A DNA stretch of 64,000 nucleotides from UBA668 sp038234785 (lineage in GTDB: Bacteria; Actinomycetota; Acidimicrobiia; Acidimicrobiales; Ilumatobacteraceae), in contig JBBQTC010000009.1 of assembly GCA_038234785.1 (NCBI GenBank), forward strand, positions 1-64,000, given 5' to 3'. This document shows positions 26,397 to 35,102 of this stretch, piece after piece; position 1 is the first letter of the stretch; every line of letters starts with the position of its first letter. A program made the position numbers and the translations under genes. The notes under the pieces are model-generated. The model had not been told where the DNA came from, made no database searches, and saw only the letters and a program-made list of their open reading frames with translations.

Positions 26397-27416
26397 ATGG
26401 AGATGAGCCCGCAGACCGTCCGCAGCACCGGCTTCAAAGTGGTGAAGAAGGGCTACGACCCTGCAGAGGTCGATTCCTTCAAGGAGCAGGTCGCCACCGC
26501 CGTCGAGTTCTCGCAGAACCAAGCGACGGCAATGGAAGCCCGCGCCCGCGCTGCCGTCGCCAAGTTGCAGGAAGTGTCCCAGCAGGTTTCGAGCAACGTG
26601 CGCGAACCGCAGGCGACCTCTCACTCGGGTGACACCGAAGTGATCAGCCGCACCCTGCTCCTCGCTCAGCGCACCGCTGACTCGACCGTCGCCGAGGCGA
26701 GAGTCGAAGCGGACCAGATGGTGGTGAAGGCGCGCGACGAGGCGGGCCGTGTGCTCGACACCGCGCGCAACATGGCGGCCAAGACCGTCGACGATGCGCG
26801 CTTCGAGGCCCGCCGCGCAGCCGAGGACGAGAAGGTCCGCGCCGAGAACGAGGTGCAGGCACTGCTCGCTCGCCGCGACTTCCTGCTCGCCGACGTCGAC
26901 CACCTCGAGCAGTACCTCCAAGCTCAGCGTGAGCGTCTTCGCGACGCAGCGGTGCAACTGCACGAGCTCGTCGACCGCGTCCCAGGTGGCCTCGGTGAGA
27001 TGCGGCGCCCGCTCCTGTCCGCGTCTGCTGATGCGCTGCCCGCGTCGCTGCAACCGATGGCACCCGAGCCCGCGGCCATCGAGGTCGTCGATGACGATGC
27101 TGCCGTCGATCCGTTCCGTCCTGGCGTCGACGATGCGACGAGGCCGATGGACTCGCCGGGCGACGACACCGCCGACCTCGAGCCGGTGGGCGAGCCCGAG
27201 CCGCCGGCCCAGCCCGGTATCGCCGCGATGGCGCTGTCCTCGGACCCCGACGCGCACGACAGCGTGTGGCGGATGCTTGATGAGGAAGTGGCCAACAGCC
27301 AGGGCCCGCAGCCGTCGTTCCCGGAGATGGAGCACGTGACGGCCGAGGTGCCCGTGCAGCCGGCCTCGGCACCCGAAGTGGACCCCTTCCACATCGACGG
27401 CGAAGAACTCCAGTGA
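26397..27416 (+). CDS. DivIVA/Wag31-type coiled-coil protein
   Basis: The 339-residue protein starts with the DivIVA membrane-binding motif STGFKVVKKGYDPAEVDSFK (residues 10-29), then long coiled-coil segments (about 30-80 and 85-205, Ala/Glu/Arg-rich), then an acidic Pro/Asp-rich tail. Its location after ftsZ-sepF is where wag31/divIVA lies in actinobacteria, where the protein marks poles and directs growth. The sequence from 85 to 140 (QRTADSTVAEARVEADQMVV) is typical of these filaments. A YggT gene, common between sepF and divIVA, is absent. Confidence 0.88.
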   Translation: MEMSPQTVRSTGFKVVKKGYDPAEVDSFKEQVATAVEFSQNQATAMEARARAAVAKLQEVSQQVSSNVREPQATSHSGDTEVISRTLLLAQRTADSTVAEARVEADQMVVKARDEAGRVLDTARNMAAKTVDDARFEARRAAEDEKVRAENEVQALLARRDFLLADVDHLEQYLQAQRERLRDAAVQLHELVDRVPGGLGEMRRPLLSASADALPASLQPMAPEPAAIEVVDDDAAVDPFRPGVDDATRPMDSPGDDTADLEPVGEPEPPAQPGIAAMALSSDPDAHDSVWRMLDEEVANSQGPQPSFPEMEHVTAEVPVQPASAPEVDPFHIDGEELQ

Positions 27417-27441
27417 CCCGGTGAGCCGACACCGCTAGCAT
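27413..27441 (+). promoter_or_regulatory. Promoter of ileS T-box transcript
   Basis: A -35 GTGACC (27413-27418, overlapping the divIVA-like stop), a 17-nt spacer and a -10 TAGCAT (27436-27441). Transcription would start near 27448. Confidence 0.5.
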
Positions 27442-27447
27442 TGGCGA

Positions 27448-27642
27448 TCACGGCGACGACGAGGCCATCACCTCCGAGCCTTCGGAAGAACGGCGTCCAC
27501 CCCGGTGGGCGCTCAGTAGAACCGGACGGGTCCAGCCCGACAACGCTGGCGAACACGAGTGGCGGCGATCCGAGGGTCGCCGCAAGCAGGGTGGTACCGC
27601 GGGCATCGGCTCGTCCCTGGGCGAGTCGCACCAGGAGCAACC
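27448..27642 (+). promoter_or_regulatory. T-box riboswitch controlling ileS
   Basis: The hallmark T-box bulge sequence AGGGTGGTACCGCG lies at 27588-27601, 42 nt before the ileS start. A short hairpin GAGG-ccATCa-CCTC (27461-27474) shows the isoleucine codon ATC in its loop, fitting the ultra-short Stem I T-boxes known for actinobacterial ileS. Downstream, CCTGG (27616-27620) can pair with CCAGG (27631-27635), which covers part of the AGGAG ribosome binding site (27633-27637). There is no terminator T-run. This points to translational control: uncharged tRNA-Ile would free the binding site. Confidence 0.88.
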
Positions 27643-30600
27643 GTGAGCTATCCCAACGTCCCATCCCAGCCGTCGTTCCCCGCCCTCGAGCGGGAGGTGC
27701 TCGCGTTCTGGGAGGGTGACCAGACCTTCCAGGCATCCATCGATCGTCGCGACGGCAACGACGAGTACGTGTTCTACGACGGGCCGCCGTTCGCGAACGG
27801 TCTGCCACACTACGGACACCTGCTCACCGGGTTCGTGAAAGACGCAGTCCCGAGGTACCGCACCATGCGCGGCCAGCAGGTGCACCGGCGGTTCGGCTGG
27901 GACTGTCACGGGCTCCCCGCAGAGGTGGTCGCCGAGAAGGAGCTCGGCATCAGCGGCCATCCCGAGATCACCCGCTTCGGCATCGACAAGTTCAACGACG
28001 CGTGCCGGACGAGCGTGTTGCGGTTCACCGACGACTGGCATCGCTACGTGACCCGCCAGGCGCGCTGGGTCGACTTCGCGAACGACTACAAGACGCTCGA
28101 CACGCCCTACATGGAGAGCGTCATGTGGGCCTTCAAGACGCTGTACGACAAGGGTCTCGTCTACGAAGGCTTCCGTGTCCTCGCTTACTGCTGGCGGTGC
28201 GAGACACCGCTCAGCAACACCGAGACGCGTATGGACGACGTCTACCGAGATCGGCAGGATCCAGCGCTCACCGTCGCCTTCGACCTCGAATCGGGCGAGA
28301 AGATGCTTGCCTGGACGACCACGCCCTGGACGTTGCCCGCCAACCTCGCGCTCGCGGTCGGCCCGGATATCGAGTACGCCGTGATGGAGGAGGCCGGTCA
28401 GCGCTACATCCTGGCCGAGTCGCGCCTCGGCTCGTACGAGAAGGAATTGGCCGGCGCAACGCGCGTCGGCACGCTCAGCGGCGCCGATCTCGTGGGCCGC
28501 CGGTACAAGCCCCTGTACCCGTTCTTTGCCGATACCCCGAACGCGTTCCACGTGCTGGCCGCAGACTACGTGAGCACCGAGGACGGAACGGGCGTGGTGC
28601 ACATGGCGCCCGGCTTCGGCGAAGAGGACCAGAACGCCTGCAACGCGGTCGGCATCCCCACGGTGTGCCCGATGGACGAGCACGGCAGGTACACCGCCGA
28701 GGTCGCCCCGTGGGCGCACGTGCACGTGTTCGACGCCAACCCCGAGGTGATCAAGGACCTGAAGTCGAGGGGCGTGGTCGTGCGTCACGACTCGTATCAG
28801 CACAGCTATCCCCATTGCTGGCGCTGCGCCGAGCCGCTCGTCTATCGAGCCATCAGCTCGTGGTTCGTGGAGGTCACCAAGTTCCGCGACCGGATGGTCG
28901 AGCTCAACCAGCAGATCCGCTGGGTCCCCGAGCACATCAAGGAGGGCAGCTTCGGCAAGTGGCTGGCGAACGCACGCGACTGGAGCATCAGTCGCAACCG
29001 CTTCTGGGGCTCGCCGATCCCGGTGTGGCGCAGTGACGACCCCGAGTACCCGCGCCTCGACGTCTACGGCAGCATCGAACAGTTGGAGGCGGATTTCGGC
29101 GTCACCGTCACGGACCTGCACCGCCCGTTCGTCGACGATCTGGTGCGGCCGAACCCCGACGACCCGACCGGGCGCTCGATGATGCGCCGCGTCCCGGAGG
29201 TGCTCGACTGCTGGTTCGAGAGCGGCTCGATGCCGTTCGCGCAGGTGCACTACCCGTTCGAGAATCGCGAGTGGTTCGAGGGGCACTACCCGGGCGACTT
29301 CATCGTCGAGTACATCGGTCAGACCCGCGGCTGGTTCTACACGTTGCACGTGCTCGCCACGGCGTTGTTCGACCGCCCGAGCTTCAACACGTGCGTGAGT
29401 CACGGCATCGTGCTCGGCAACGACGGACAGAAGATGTCGAAGAGCCTGCAGAACTATCCGGACCCGATGATGGTCTTCGACACGTACGGCAGCGATGCGA
29501 TGCGGTGGTACCTGCTCAGCTCACCGATCTTGCGCGGTACCGATCTGATGGTCACCGAAGACGGCATCCGCGACACCGTGCGGCAGGTGATCCTGCCGAT
29601 CTGGAACACGTGGTACTTCCTGTCGCTGTACGCGAACGCGGCAGGGACGACGGGGACGTTCCGCACCGACAGCACGGATGTGCTCGATCGCTACATCCTC
29701 GCCAAGACCCACGATCTGGTGGCCGAGCTCACCCAGACGCTCGACGGGTACGACCTGTTCGCGGCGTGCGGCTCGGTGCGCTCGTTCCTCGACGCACTGA
29801 CGAACTGGTACGTGCGTCGCAGCCGCGATCGCTTCTGGGCGGGCGAGCAGGCGGCCATCGACACGCTGCACACGGTGCTCTCGCTGCTCACGCGAGTGCT
29901 GGCACCGCTGTTGCCGCTCGTCACCGAGGAGGTCTACCGAGGGCTCACCGGCGAGCGCAGCGTCCACCTCACCGACTGGCCCGCCGCCGATCTGATCCCG
30001 GCCGATCAGGACCTCGTCGAGTCGATGGACCTGGCCCGGGATGTCTGCAACGCGACGCTTCGCCTGCGCAAGGCGCACCAGCGACGGGTCCGCCAGCCGT
30101 TGTCGAGCCTCAAGGTCGCCGTCACCGGAGCCGAGCGCCTCGCTCGATTCACCGACCTCATAGCCGACGAGGTGAACGTGAAGTCGGTGGAACTCACCGA
30201 CGACGTCGCCGCGGTGGCGACCTTCGACCTCCAGGTCGTCCCCGCGGCCGTCGGCCCGCGGCTGGGCGGGCAGACGCAGCAGGTGATCAAGGCGGTGAAG
30301 ACCGGCGACTGGCAACGCACCGACGACGGGGTGGTGGCGGGCGGTATCGCGCTGTTCGAGGGCGAGTACTCGCTCAAGCTCGTCGTCGAGGGCAACGGTG
30401 CCAGCGCACCCCTTTCGGGCGGCAATGGCGTGGTGGTGCTCGACACGGCGCTGACCGCGGAACTCGAAGCCGAGGGCATCACCCGCGACCTCATCCGTCT
30501 CGTGCAACAGGCGCGGCGCGACGCCGGACTGCAGGTCAGCGACCGAATCTCGTTGACACTCGGAGTGTCGGAGTCGGTTCGCCGGCAGGTCACCGCGTTC

Positions 30601-30714
30601 CAGCACCTGCTCATCGACGCCACGCTGGCCACCACGCTCGCGTGGGGCGCCGGCGAGCCGACGTGTGAGTTGGACGGCGAGCCCGTCCACATCGGCGTCT
30701 CGGTGGCGATTTGA
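27643..30714 (+). CDS. ileS: Isoleucyl-tRNA synthetase
   Basis: The 1023-residue class I synthetase has the ATP motif PHYGHLLTG (HxGH) near residue 59, the CP1 editing domain, KMSKS in DGQKMSKSLQNYPDP near residue 597, a catalytic-domain WFYTLHVLATALF and a C-terminal anticodon-binding region with RSRDRFWAGEQ. The length and C-terminal type resemble the eukaryote-like IleRS of actinobacteria, a group known for low mupirocin sensitivity; that is inference. GTG 27643 was chosen because AGGAG lies 5 nt before it and in-frame sequence upstream is the T-box. Confidence 0.97.
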   Translation: MSYPNVPSQPSFPALEREVLAFWEGDQTFQASIDRRDGNDEYVFYDGPPFANGLPHYGHLLTGFVKDAVPRYRTMRGQQVHRRFGWDCHGLPAEVVAEKELGISGHPEITRFGIDKFNDACRTSVLRFTDDWHRYVTRQARWVDFANDYKTLDTPYMESVMWAFKTLYDKGLVYEGFRVLAYCWRCETPLSNTETRMDDVYRDRQDPALTVAFDLESGEKMLAWTTTPWTLPANLALAVGPDIEYAVMEEAGQRYILAESRLGSYEKELAGATRVGTLSGADLVGRRYKPLYPFFADTPNAFHVLAADYVSTEDGTGVVHMAPGFGEEDQNACNAVGIPTVCPMDEHGRYTAEVAPWAHVHVFDANPEVIKDLKSRGVVVRHDSYQHSYPHCWRCAEPLVYRAISSWFVEVTKFRDRMVELNQQIRWVPEHIKEGSFGKWLANARDWSISRNRFWGSPIPVWRSDDPEYPRLDVYGSIEQLEADFGVTVTDLHRPFVDDLVRPNPDDPTGRSMMRRVPEVLDCWFESGSMPFAQVHYPFENREWFEGHYPGDFIVEYIGQTRGWFYTLHVLATALFDRPSFNTCVSHGIVLGNDGQKMSKSLQNYPDPMMVFDTYGSDAMRWYLLSSPILRGTDLMVTEDGIRDTVRQVILPIWNTWYFLSLYANAAGTTGTFRTDSTDVLDRYILAKTHDLVAELTQTLDGYDLFAACGSVRSFLDALTNWYVRRSRDRFWAGEQAAIDTLHTVLSLLTRVLAPLLPLVTEEVYRGLTGERSVHLTDWPAADLIPADQDLVESMDLARDVCNATLRLRKAHQRRVRQPLSSLKVAVTGAERLARFTDLIADEVNVKSVELTDDVAAVATFDLQVVPAAVGPRLGGQTQQVIKAVKTGDWQRTDDGVVAGGIALFEGEYSLKLVVEGNGASAPLSGGNGVVVLDTALTAELEAEGITRDLIRLVQQARRDAGLQVSDRISLTLGVSESVRRQVTAFQHLLIDATLATTLAWGAGEPTCELDGEPVHIGVSVAI

Positions 30715-31034
30715 TCCCAGGCGATCTCGTTCGCCCACACGGGCCGGGAACCGCCATCGCGGTACGGGTCGTGCCGGGTTCCAGCGCCGCCAAGGTGATG
30801 GGGCTGCACGGTGGAGAACTCCGGGTTCGGGTGTGCAGCCCTCCGGTCGACGGTCGGGCCAACGACGAGGTCATGGGTCTACTGGCAGCGGTTCTCGGCG
30901 TGCGAACACGAGACATCGAGGTGCTCAGTGGGCGCTCGGCGCGGTCGAAAGTGCTGTTCGTGGACCTTTCGCCGGCGCTGGTCAGCGATCGACTGCTGCC
31001 GTGGATCGGCCCGTCCGGGGCACCACAGCGATAG
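30711..31034 (+). CDS. DUF167 (YggU-type) protein
   Basis: This 107-residue small protein shows the DUF167 pattern IAVRVVPGSSAAKVMGLHGGELRVRVCSPPVDGRANDEVMGLLA and SGRSARSKVLFVDL. Function unknown. The TTG at 30711 overlaps the ileS stop (TTGA) and fits the coupling habit of the region. A later start is possible because residues 1-14 are not conserved in the family, as I recall it. Confidence 0.75.
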   Translation: MIPGDLVRPHGPGTAIAVRVVPGSSAAKVMGLHGGELRVRVCSPPVDGRANDEVMGLLAAVLGVRTRDIEVLSGRSARSKVLFVDLSPALVSDRLLPWIGPSGAPQR

Positions 31035-31037
31035 CAT
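31032..31037 (+). promoter_or_regulatory. -10 box for the DksA-like gene
   Basis: TAGCAT overlaps the DUF167 stop codon and would give a leader of about 40 nt ending in GGAGG (31071-31075), 9 nt before the ATG at 31085. Confidence 0.4.
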
Positions 31038-31084
31038 CCCGCCGTTACACCGGACCACACCCCGGACGACGGAGGATGAGCTGT

Positions 31085-31936
31085 ATGGCCACGGCCAAGA
31101 AGGCACCCGCGAAGAAGGCACCCGCCAAGAAGGCACCCGCCAAGAAGGCCGCACCGGTCAAGAAAGCGGTACCGGTGAAGAAGGCCGCGCCCGCCAAGAA
31201 GGCCGCGCCCGCCAAGAAGGCCGCGCCCGCGAAGAAGGCTGCGCCGGTCAAAAAGGCTGCTCCCGCCAAGAAGGCTGCGCCGGTCAAAAAGGCTGCTCCC
31301 GCCAAGAAGGCTGCGCCGGTCAAGAAGGCTGCTCCCGCGAAGAAGGCTGTACCGGTCAAGAAGGCTGCTCCGGTCAAGAAGGCTGCTCCGGTCAAGAAGG
31401 CCGCACCGGTCAAGAAGGCCCCGGCGCCCGTCAAGTCGGCCCCGGCCCCGGCCCCGGTGGCGAAGGTGACACCTGCGAAGAAGGCACTGCCGATGGGCAA
31501 GGTCGTTCCCGAGAAGCACGTGGTTCGTGGCGTCACCAAGGAAGGCATTGCCTACACCAAGGACTTCGACGCCAAGTTCCTCACCGCGCAGCGCACGTTG
31601 TTGCTGCAGGAGAAGGCATCTCTTGTCGGTCAGGCCGATCGCCTCGAGGACGAAGCCCATCAGCTCATCGCGGAGCAGGAGATGGGCGACGTGCAGTTCG
31701 ACGACGAGGGCGGCGAGGGCGACACCATGGTGGTCGAGCGTGAACGCGATCTGGCCCTGAGCGCGCAGGCGCGCCAGACGGTCGCCGACATCGAAGCCGC
31801 GCTGCTCCGGCTGCTCGACGGGAGCTACGGCTACTCGATCGAATCCGGCCGCCCCATCTCCCGTGAGCGGCTCGAGGCCATTCCGTGGGCAACGGTGCTC
31901 GTCGAGGAGAAGGTCGGCGGGATCGGCCGCCGATGA
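31085..31936 (+). CDS. DksA/TraR-like protein with Lys/Ala/Pro repeat tail and no zinc cysteines
   Basis: The 283-residue protein is in two parts. Residues 4 to about 125 are more than 20 tandem PAKKA/PVKKA repeats, resembling histone H1 tails. The C-terminal 150 residues form a coiled-coil plus a DksA/TraR-type finger region, LLRLLDGSYGYSIESGRPISRERLEAIPWATVLVEEK. This matches the family pattern GxYGxCxxCGxxIxxxRLxAxPxAxxCxxC, but all four zinc Cys are replaced. It probably binds nucleic acid or RNA polymerase. Actinobacterial DksA-like proteins with Lys/Ala tails are known near lspA. ATG 31085 was preferred to ATG 31076, which abuts the GGAGG. The next gene, lspA, overlaps its stop. Confidence 0.8.
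   Translation: MATAKKAPAKKAPAKKAPAKKAAPVKKAVPVKKAAPAKKAAPAKKAAPAKKAAPVKKAAPAKKAAPVKKAAPAKKAAPVKKAAPAKKAVPVKKAAPVKKAAPVKKAAPVKKAPAPVKSAPAPAPVAKVTPAKKALPMGKVVPEKHVVRGVTKEGIAYTKDFDAKFLTAQRTLLLQEKASLVGQADRLEDEAHQLIAEQEMGDVQFDDEGGEGDTMVVERERDLALSAQARQTVADIEAALLRLLDGSYGYSIESGRPISRERLEAIPWATVLVEEKVGGIGRR
31091..31440. repeat. Tandem AAGAAGGCN-CCNGTC/GCC repeats inside the DksA-like gene
   Basis: About 25 imperfect 12-15-bp units encode PAKKA or PVKKA. Some adjacent blocks are identical over 24-30 bp (for example around 31237-31330), suggesting recent unit duplication, so copy number is likely to vary between strains. Confidence 0.85.
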
Positions 31937-32463
31937 CCGAGGGCGACCTCAGCGAGACCGAAGCAGCCGACATCACCGAGCCGCAGGCATCGACCGCGCA
32001 ACTCCGCGTCACGTTGTCCATCGCTGCGCTCGTGGTGCTCCTCGATCAAGTCACCAAGCACTGGGCGCTCAACGCGTTGGAGGGGAAGCCACCACAGCAC
32101 GTGATCTGGACCCTTCAGTGGAACCTCTCGTTCAACAGCGGGATGGCGTTCTCCAAGGGCCAGGGAATCGGGCCGGTCATCGGCTTGGCCGCACTCGTCG
32201 TCGTCGTGGTGATCGCGGTGTCGGTGCGGAGCAACCGCAGCCGGATGTTGGCCGTTGCAGCGGGTCTCGTGATGGGTGGTGCGCTGGGCAACCTCGCCGA
32301 CCGTGTCGTTCGCGGCGACGGCTGGCTCGACGGAGCCGTCATCGACTTCATCGACTTCCAATGGTTCCCGATCTTCAACGTGGCCGACATGGGCGTGAAC
32401 GTGGGTGGCGCGCTGTTCGTGCTGTGGACGATCTTCTCCAGCCGAAAGGCGACACCATCGTGA
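31933..32463 (+). CDS. lspA: Lipoprotein signal peptidase (SPase II)
   Basis: The 176-residue, four-helix membrane protease cleaves prolipoprotein signal peptides. The catalytic aspartates are in GALGNLADRVVRG (near residue 120) and FNVADMGVNVGG (near 152). LLDQVTKHWA is the family N-terminal motif, and NLSFNSGMAFS matches the NxGxAF motif. The ATG at 31933 overlaps the upstream stop by 4 nt; a cytosolic acidic tail of about 20 residues precedes helix 1. Four predicted lipoproteins or lipoprotein-like products in this window would be its substrates. Confidence 0.95.
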   Translation: MTEGDLSETEAADITEPQASTAQLRVTLSIAALVVLLDQVTKHWALNALEGKPPQHVIWTLQWNLSFNSGMAFSKGQGIGPVIGLAALVVVVVIAVSVRSNRSRMLAVAAGLVMGGALGNLADRVVRGDGWLDGAVIDFIDFQWFPIFNVADMGVNVGGALFVLWTIFSSRKATPS

Positions 32464-33380
32464 TCATCGTCGAGACCATCCCGCACGCGCTGGCCGGTGA
32501 GCGACTCGATCGTGTGGTGGCCCTCATCGCGGAATGCAGCCGCAACGAAGCCCAGGTGCTGTTGGCTGCTGGTGGCGTCACTGTCGACGGTGTCGCGCAG
32601 TCCGTGGGCAAGATCCGACTCGCGCAGGAGCAGGTGGTGTCGGTCGACCCGTCCTTGCTGCCCCCACCGGTCCTGCCGCAACCCGACGCCGGCGTCGAGT
32701 TCGCTGTCGTCTACGAAGACGAGCACCTCATCGTGGTCGACAAACCAGCCGGACTCGTGGTGCATCCCGGAGCCGGCAACCCCGACGGCACCCTGGTCAA
32801 CGGGCTCTTGGCGCGGTATCCGGAGATCGCCGAGGTCGGTGAGTCGCACCGTCCGGGCATCGTCCATCGGCTCGACCTCGGTACCTCGGGCCTCCTTGCC
32901 GTTGCCCGTACCCAGCGGGCCTACCACGAGCTCGTCGACGCGCTGTCGAACCGCGATGTCGGGCGTGTGTACCGGGCGCTCGTGTGGGGCCATCCCGCCA
33001 ATCCGAACGGGGTGGTCGACGCACCCATCGGGCGCGACCATCGCGACCCGCAACGGATGGCGGTCGTGGTCGACGGCAAGCCGGCTCGCACTCGGTATCA
33101 GGTGCTGCAGCAGTACCGCAGGCCGACACTGGCGGCCGCGCTCGAGTGCCGCCTGGAGACTGGACGCACCCACCAGATCCGCGTGCACCTCAGTGCGATC
33201 GGCCACCCGGTGGTCGGCGACGCGACCTATGGAGGAGTGCGCAGCGGTATCGCCTCACCCCGACCGTTCCTGCATGCGGCCCGGCTCGAACTCGCGCACC
33301 CGGTGACCCGTGAGCCGCTCGCGTTCGATTCGCCGCTGCCCGACGATCTTGCCTCGATCGAAGCAGCCCTGGAGCCCTAG
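32460..33380 (+). CDS. rluD: 23S rRNA pseudouridine synthase, RluD-like
   Basis: The 306-residue enzyme has an N-terminal S4 RNA-binding domain (AGERLDRVVALIAECSRNEA...VTVDG), the RluA-family catalytic motif GIVHRLDLGTSGLLAVART with its catalytic Asp (near residue 138), and RLETGRTHQIRVHLSAIGHP. It isomerises uridines in 23S rRNA; the lspA-rluD arrangement is a common one, but RluC-type specificity cannot be excluded. GTG overlaps the lspA stop by 4 nt. Confidence 0.88.
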   Translation: MIIVETIPHALAGERLDRVVALIAECSRNEAQVLLAAGGVTVDGVAQSVGKIRLAQEQVVSVDPSLLPPPVLPQPDAGVEFAVVYEDEHLIVVDKPAGLVVHPGAGNPDGTLVNGLLARYPEIAEVGESHRPGIVHRLDLGTSGLLAVARTQRAYHELVDALSNRDVGRVYRALVWGHPANPNGVVDAPIGRDHRDPQRMAVVVDGKPARTRYQVLQQYRRPTLAAALECRLETGRTHQIRVHLSAIGHPVVGDATYGGVRSGIASPRPFLHAARLELAHPVTREPLAFDSPLPDDLASIEAALEP

Positions 33381-33396
33381 TCGCGGGCGTTCGCGC

Positions 33397-33861
33397 TCAG
33401 ACGTCGAGCGAGGCCGTGAAGCGAGCTTCCGGCCACGGACCGGTTCCCTGTGCAGCGTCGGCGACGGACTGCAGGGTGAACACGTCCATGAGCAGGCGCA
33501 TCTGTTCGCCGGCGGACTTCCAGATGGCGAGCAGCACGCACTGGCCCTCGTGGTCGCACGCTCCGTCCTGGTGCGGCTCGCCGAAATCACCGAGGCTGAT
33601 GGGACCGTCGACCGCGCTGAGGATCTCGCTGATCCGGATCTCGGAGGCGGGTCGGGCCAGGACATAGCCACCCCCGACCCCTCGCTTCGAGCGAACCAGT
33701 CCGGCGCCCTTGAGGGCGAGGAGGATCTGCTCGAGATACGGCTGTGGAATGCCCGTGCGCTCGGCGATGTCGCGAACCGAAGTGGGCCCCGGCGTGGGCT
33801 GATGCAGCGCGAGTGAGAGCAGTGCCCGACACGCATAGTCACCCTTGCTGGAAACCCGCAC
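33397..33861 (-). CDS. Rrf2 family transcriptional regulator
   Basis: The 154-residue protein has the Rrf2 winged helix-turn-helix: MRVSSKGDYACRALLSLALH, SVRDIAERTGIPQPYLEQIL, and the wing RSKRGVGGGYVLARP. Only two Cys occur in the sensor loop (GACDHEGQCVLL, near residues 102 and 108), plus one in helix 1. Classical IscR/RsrR-type members usually have three loop Cys for Fe-S, so cluster binding is uncertain. The regulon is unknown. The GTG start lies 6 nt after a TACGAT -10 box, consistent with leaderless expression. Confidence 0.85.
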   Translation of the reverse strand: MRVSSKGDYACRALLSLALHQPTPGPTSVRDIAERTGIPQPYLEQILLALKGAGLVRSKRGVGGGYVLARPASEIRISEILSAVDGPISLGDFGEPHQDGACDHEGQCVLLAIWKSAGEQMRLLMDVFTLQSVADAAQGTGPWPEARFTASLDV

Positions 33862-33867
33862 GGGACC

Positions 33868-33873
33868 ATCGTA
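33868..33873 (-). promoter_or_regulatory. -10 box for Rrf2 gene (leaderless)
   Basis: TACGAT on the minus strand ends 6 nt before the GTG at 33861. Confidence 0.45.
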
Positions 33874-33966
33874 GGCCGCTCCCGGCCGTCAACGGCGACT
33901 GCCGCGGCGTCGACGGCGACATCTGAATGGCGCGCGCCTGGCGCGCCGTGGTGGACTGGCCGGACC

Positions 33967-35070
33967 GTGACACCACCCCTCGTCCTTCCCGACTACTCCG
34001 GCGGCAACGTGCGCGGCATCGTGCCGGCGGTGCTGGCGCCCCCTGGGGTGGCCCCGCCGTCGTGGATGCCCGCGGCCGCTGCCTCGGCGCGCCAGGTCGT
34101 CCTCCTCGTGCTCGACGGCCTCGGGTGGGAGCAGCTCCGCGCTCGGGCCGACCTCGCGCCGACGCTCAGTGCAATGGCAGGCGGATCGATCACGACGGTT
34201 GCACCCTCCACCACGGCGACTGCTCTGACCTCGATCACCACCGGGCTCACCCCCGGCGAGCACGGCATCGTCGGGTACCGCATGGACATCGCCGGCGACG
34301 TGATCAACGTGTTGCGGTGGTACACGGCGGCGGGTGACGCACGTCGTCAGATCGAGCCGCGTCGGACACAGTCGTTCGCCCCGTTCATGGGTGAGCCCGT
34401 GCCGGTGGTGAGCAAGGCCGAGCTCGAGGGTTCGGCGTTCACCGAAGCACACCTACGTGGCAGCCGTCCGTTGGGCTGGAGGGCCGCCTCGAGCCTGCCG
34501 GTGATCGTCGGCGATCTGCTGGCGGCGGGGGAGCGGTTCGTCTACGCGTATTACGACGGGATCGACAAGATCGCTCACGAGCGCGGCTTCGGTCCCTTCT
34601 ACGACGCAGAGCTGGGCGCCGCCGACCGCCTGGTGGCGGACGTGATCGATCGGCTGCCGTCTGGAGCTGCGCTGCTGGTCACCGCCGACCATGGCCAGGT
34701 GGAGGTGGGGACCAACACCTTGCCCCCCCACCCGGAGGTGCTGCGCCTCACTCGCTCGCAGAGTGGAGAGGGCCGGTTCCGCTGGCTCCACGCCCGACCC
34801 GGTGCCGCCGCCGACCTGCTCGAAGCAGCCAGGGCCCACCACTCCGACGTGGCCTGGGTGCGGAGCCGGACCGAGATGATCGACGAGGGCTGGTTCGGTC
34901 CGGTCGTGAGCCCGCCGATCGCCGCCCGGTACGGTGATGTCGGCCTGGTCGCGCACGCGCCCGTCAGCTTCGACGATCCCGCCGACGGTGGACCGTTCCC
35001 GCTCGTGTGTCGACACGGTTCCCTCACATCTGCTGAGATGCTGGTGCCGCTGCTGGCAGCGACCAACTGA
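33967..35070 (+). CDS. Alkaline-phosphatase-superfamily phosphodiesterase
   Basis: The 367-residue protein of the type I phosphodiesterase/nucleotide pyrophosphatase family shows VVLLVLDGLGWEQL (metal Asp, near residue 50), the catalytic Thr region TTVAPSTTATALTSITTGLTPGEHGIVGY, YDGIDKIAHERG and VTADHGQVEVG, all metal-ligand motifs. There is no signal peptide, so it is probably cytosolic. The substrate is unknown. The GTG start has no ribosome binding site. The next gene, bpa, follows after 32 nt. Confidence 0.82.
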   Translation: MTPPLVLPDYSGGNVRGIVPAVLAPPGVAPPSWMPAAAASARQVVLLVLDGLGWEQLRARADLAPTLSAMAGGSITTVAPSTTATALTSITTGLTPGEHGIVGYRMDIAGDVINVLRWYTAAGDARRQIEPRRTQSFAPFMGEPVPVVSKAELEGSAFTEAHLRGSRPLGWRAASSLPVIVGDLLAAGERFVYAYYDGIDKIAHERGFGPFYDAELGAADRLVADVIDRLPSGAALLVTADHGQVEVGTNTLPPHPEVLRLTRSQSGEGRFRWLHARPGAAADLLEAARAHHSDVAWVRSRTEMIDEGWFGPVVSPPIAARYGDVGLVAHAPVSFDDPADGGPFPLVCRHGSLTSAEMLVPLLAATN

Positions 35071-35102
35071 CCGTCCGACCACACCATGCACGAGGAGCGC
35101 TC

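Noticed and set aside
31091..31440. Possible CRISPR or satellite array
   Set aside because: Units are 12-15 bp without unique spacers and translate in frame as PAKKA/PVKKA; it is coding repeat.
33920..33966. GGCGCGC-rich palindromic stretch before the phosphodiesterase gene as operator
   Set aside because: In this GC-rich composition short CG palindromes are common, and arm pairing is ambiguous. No specific site can be defended.
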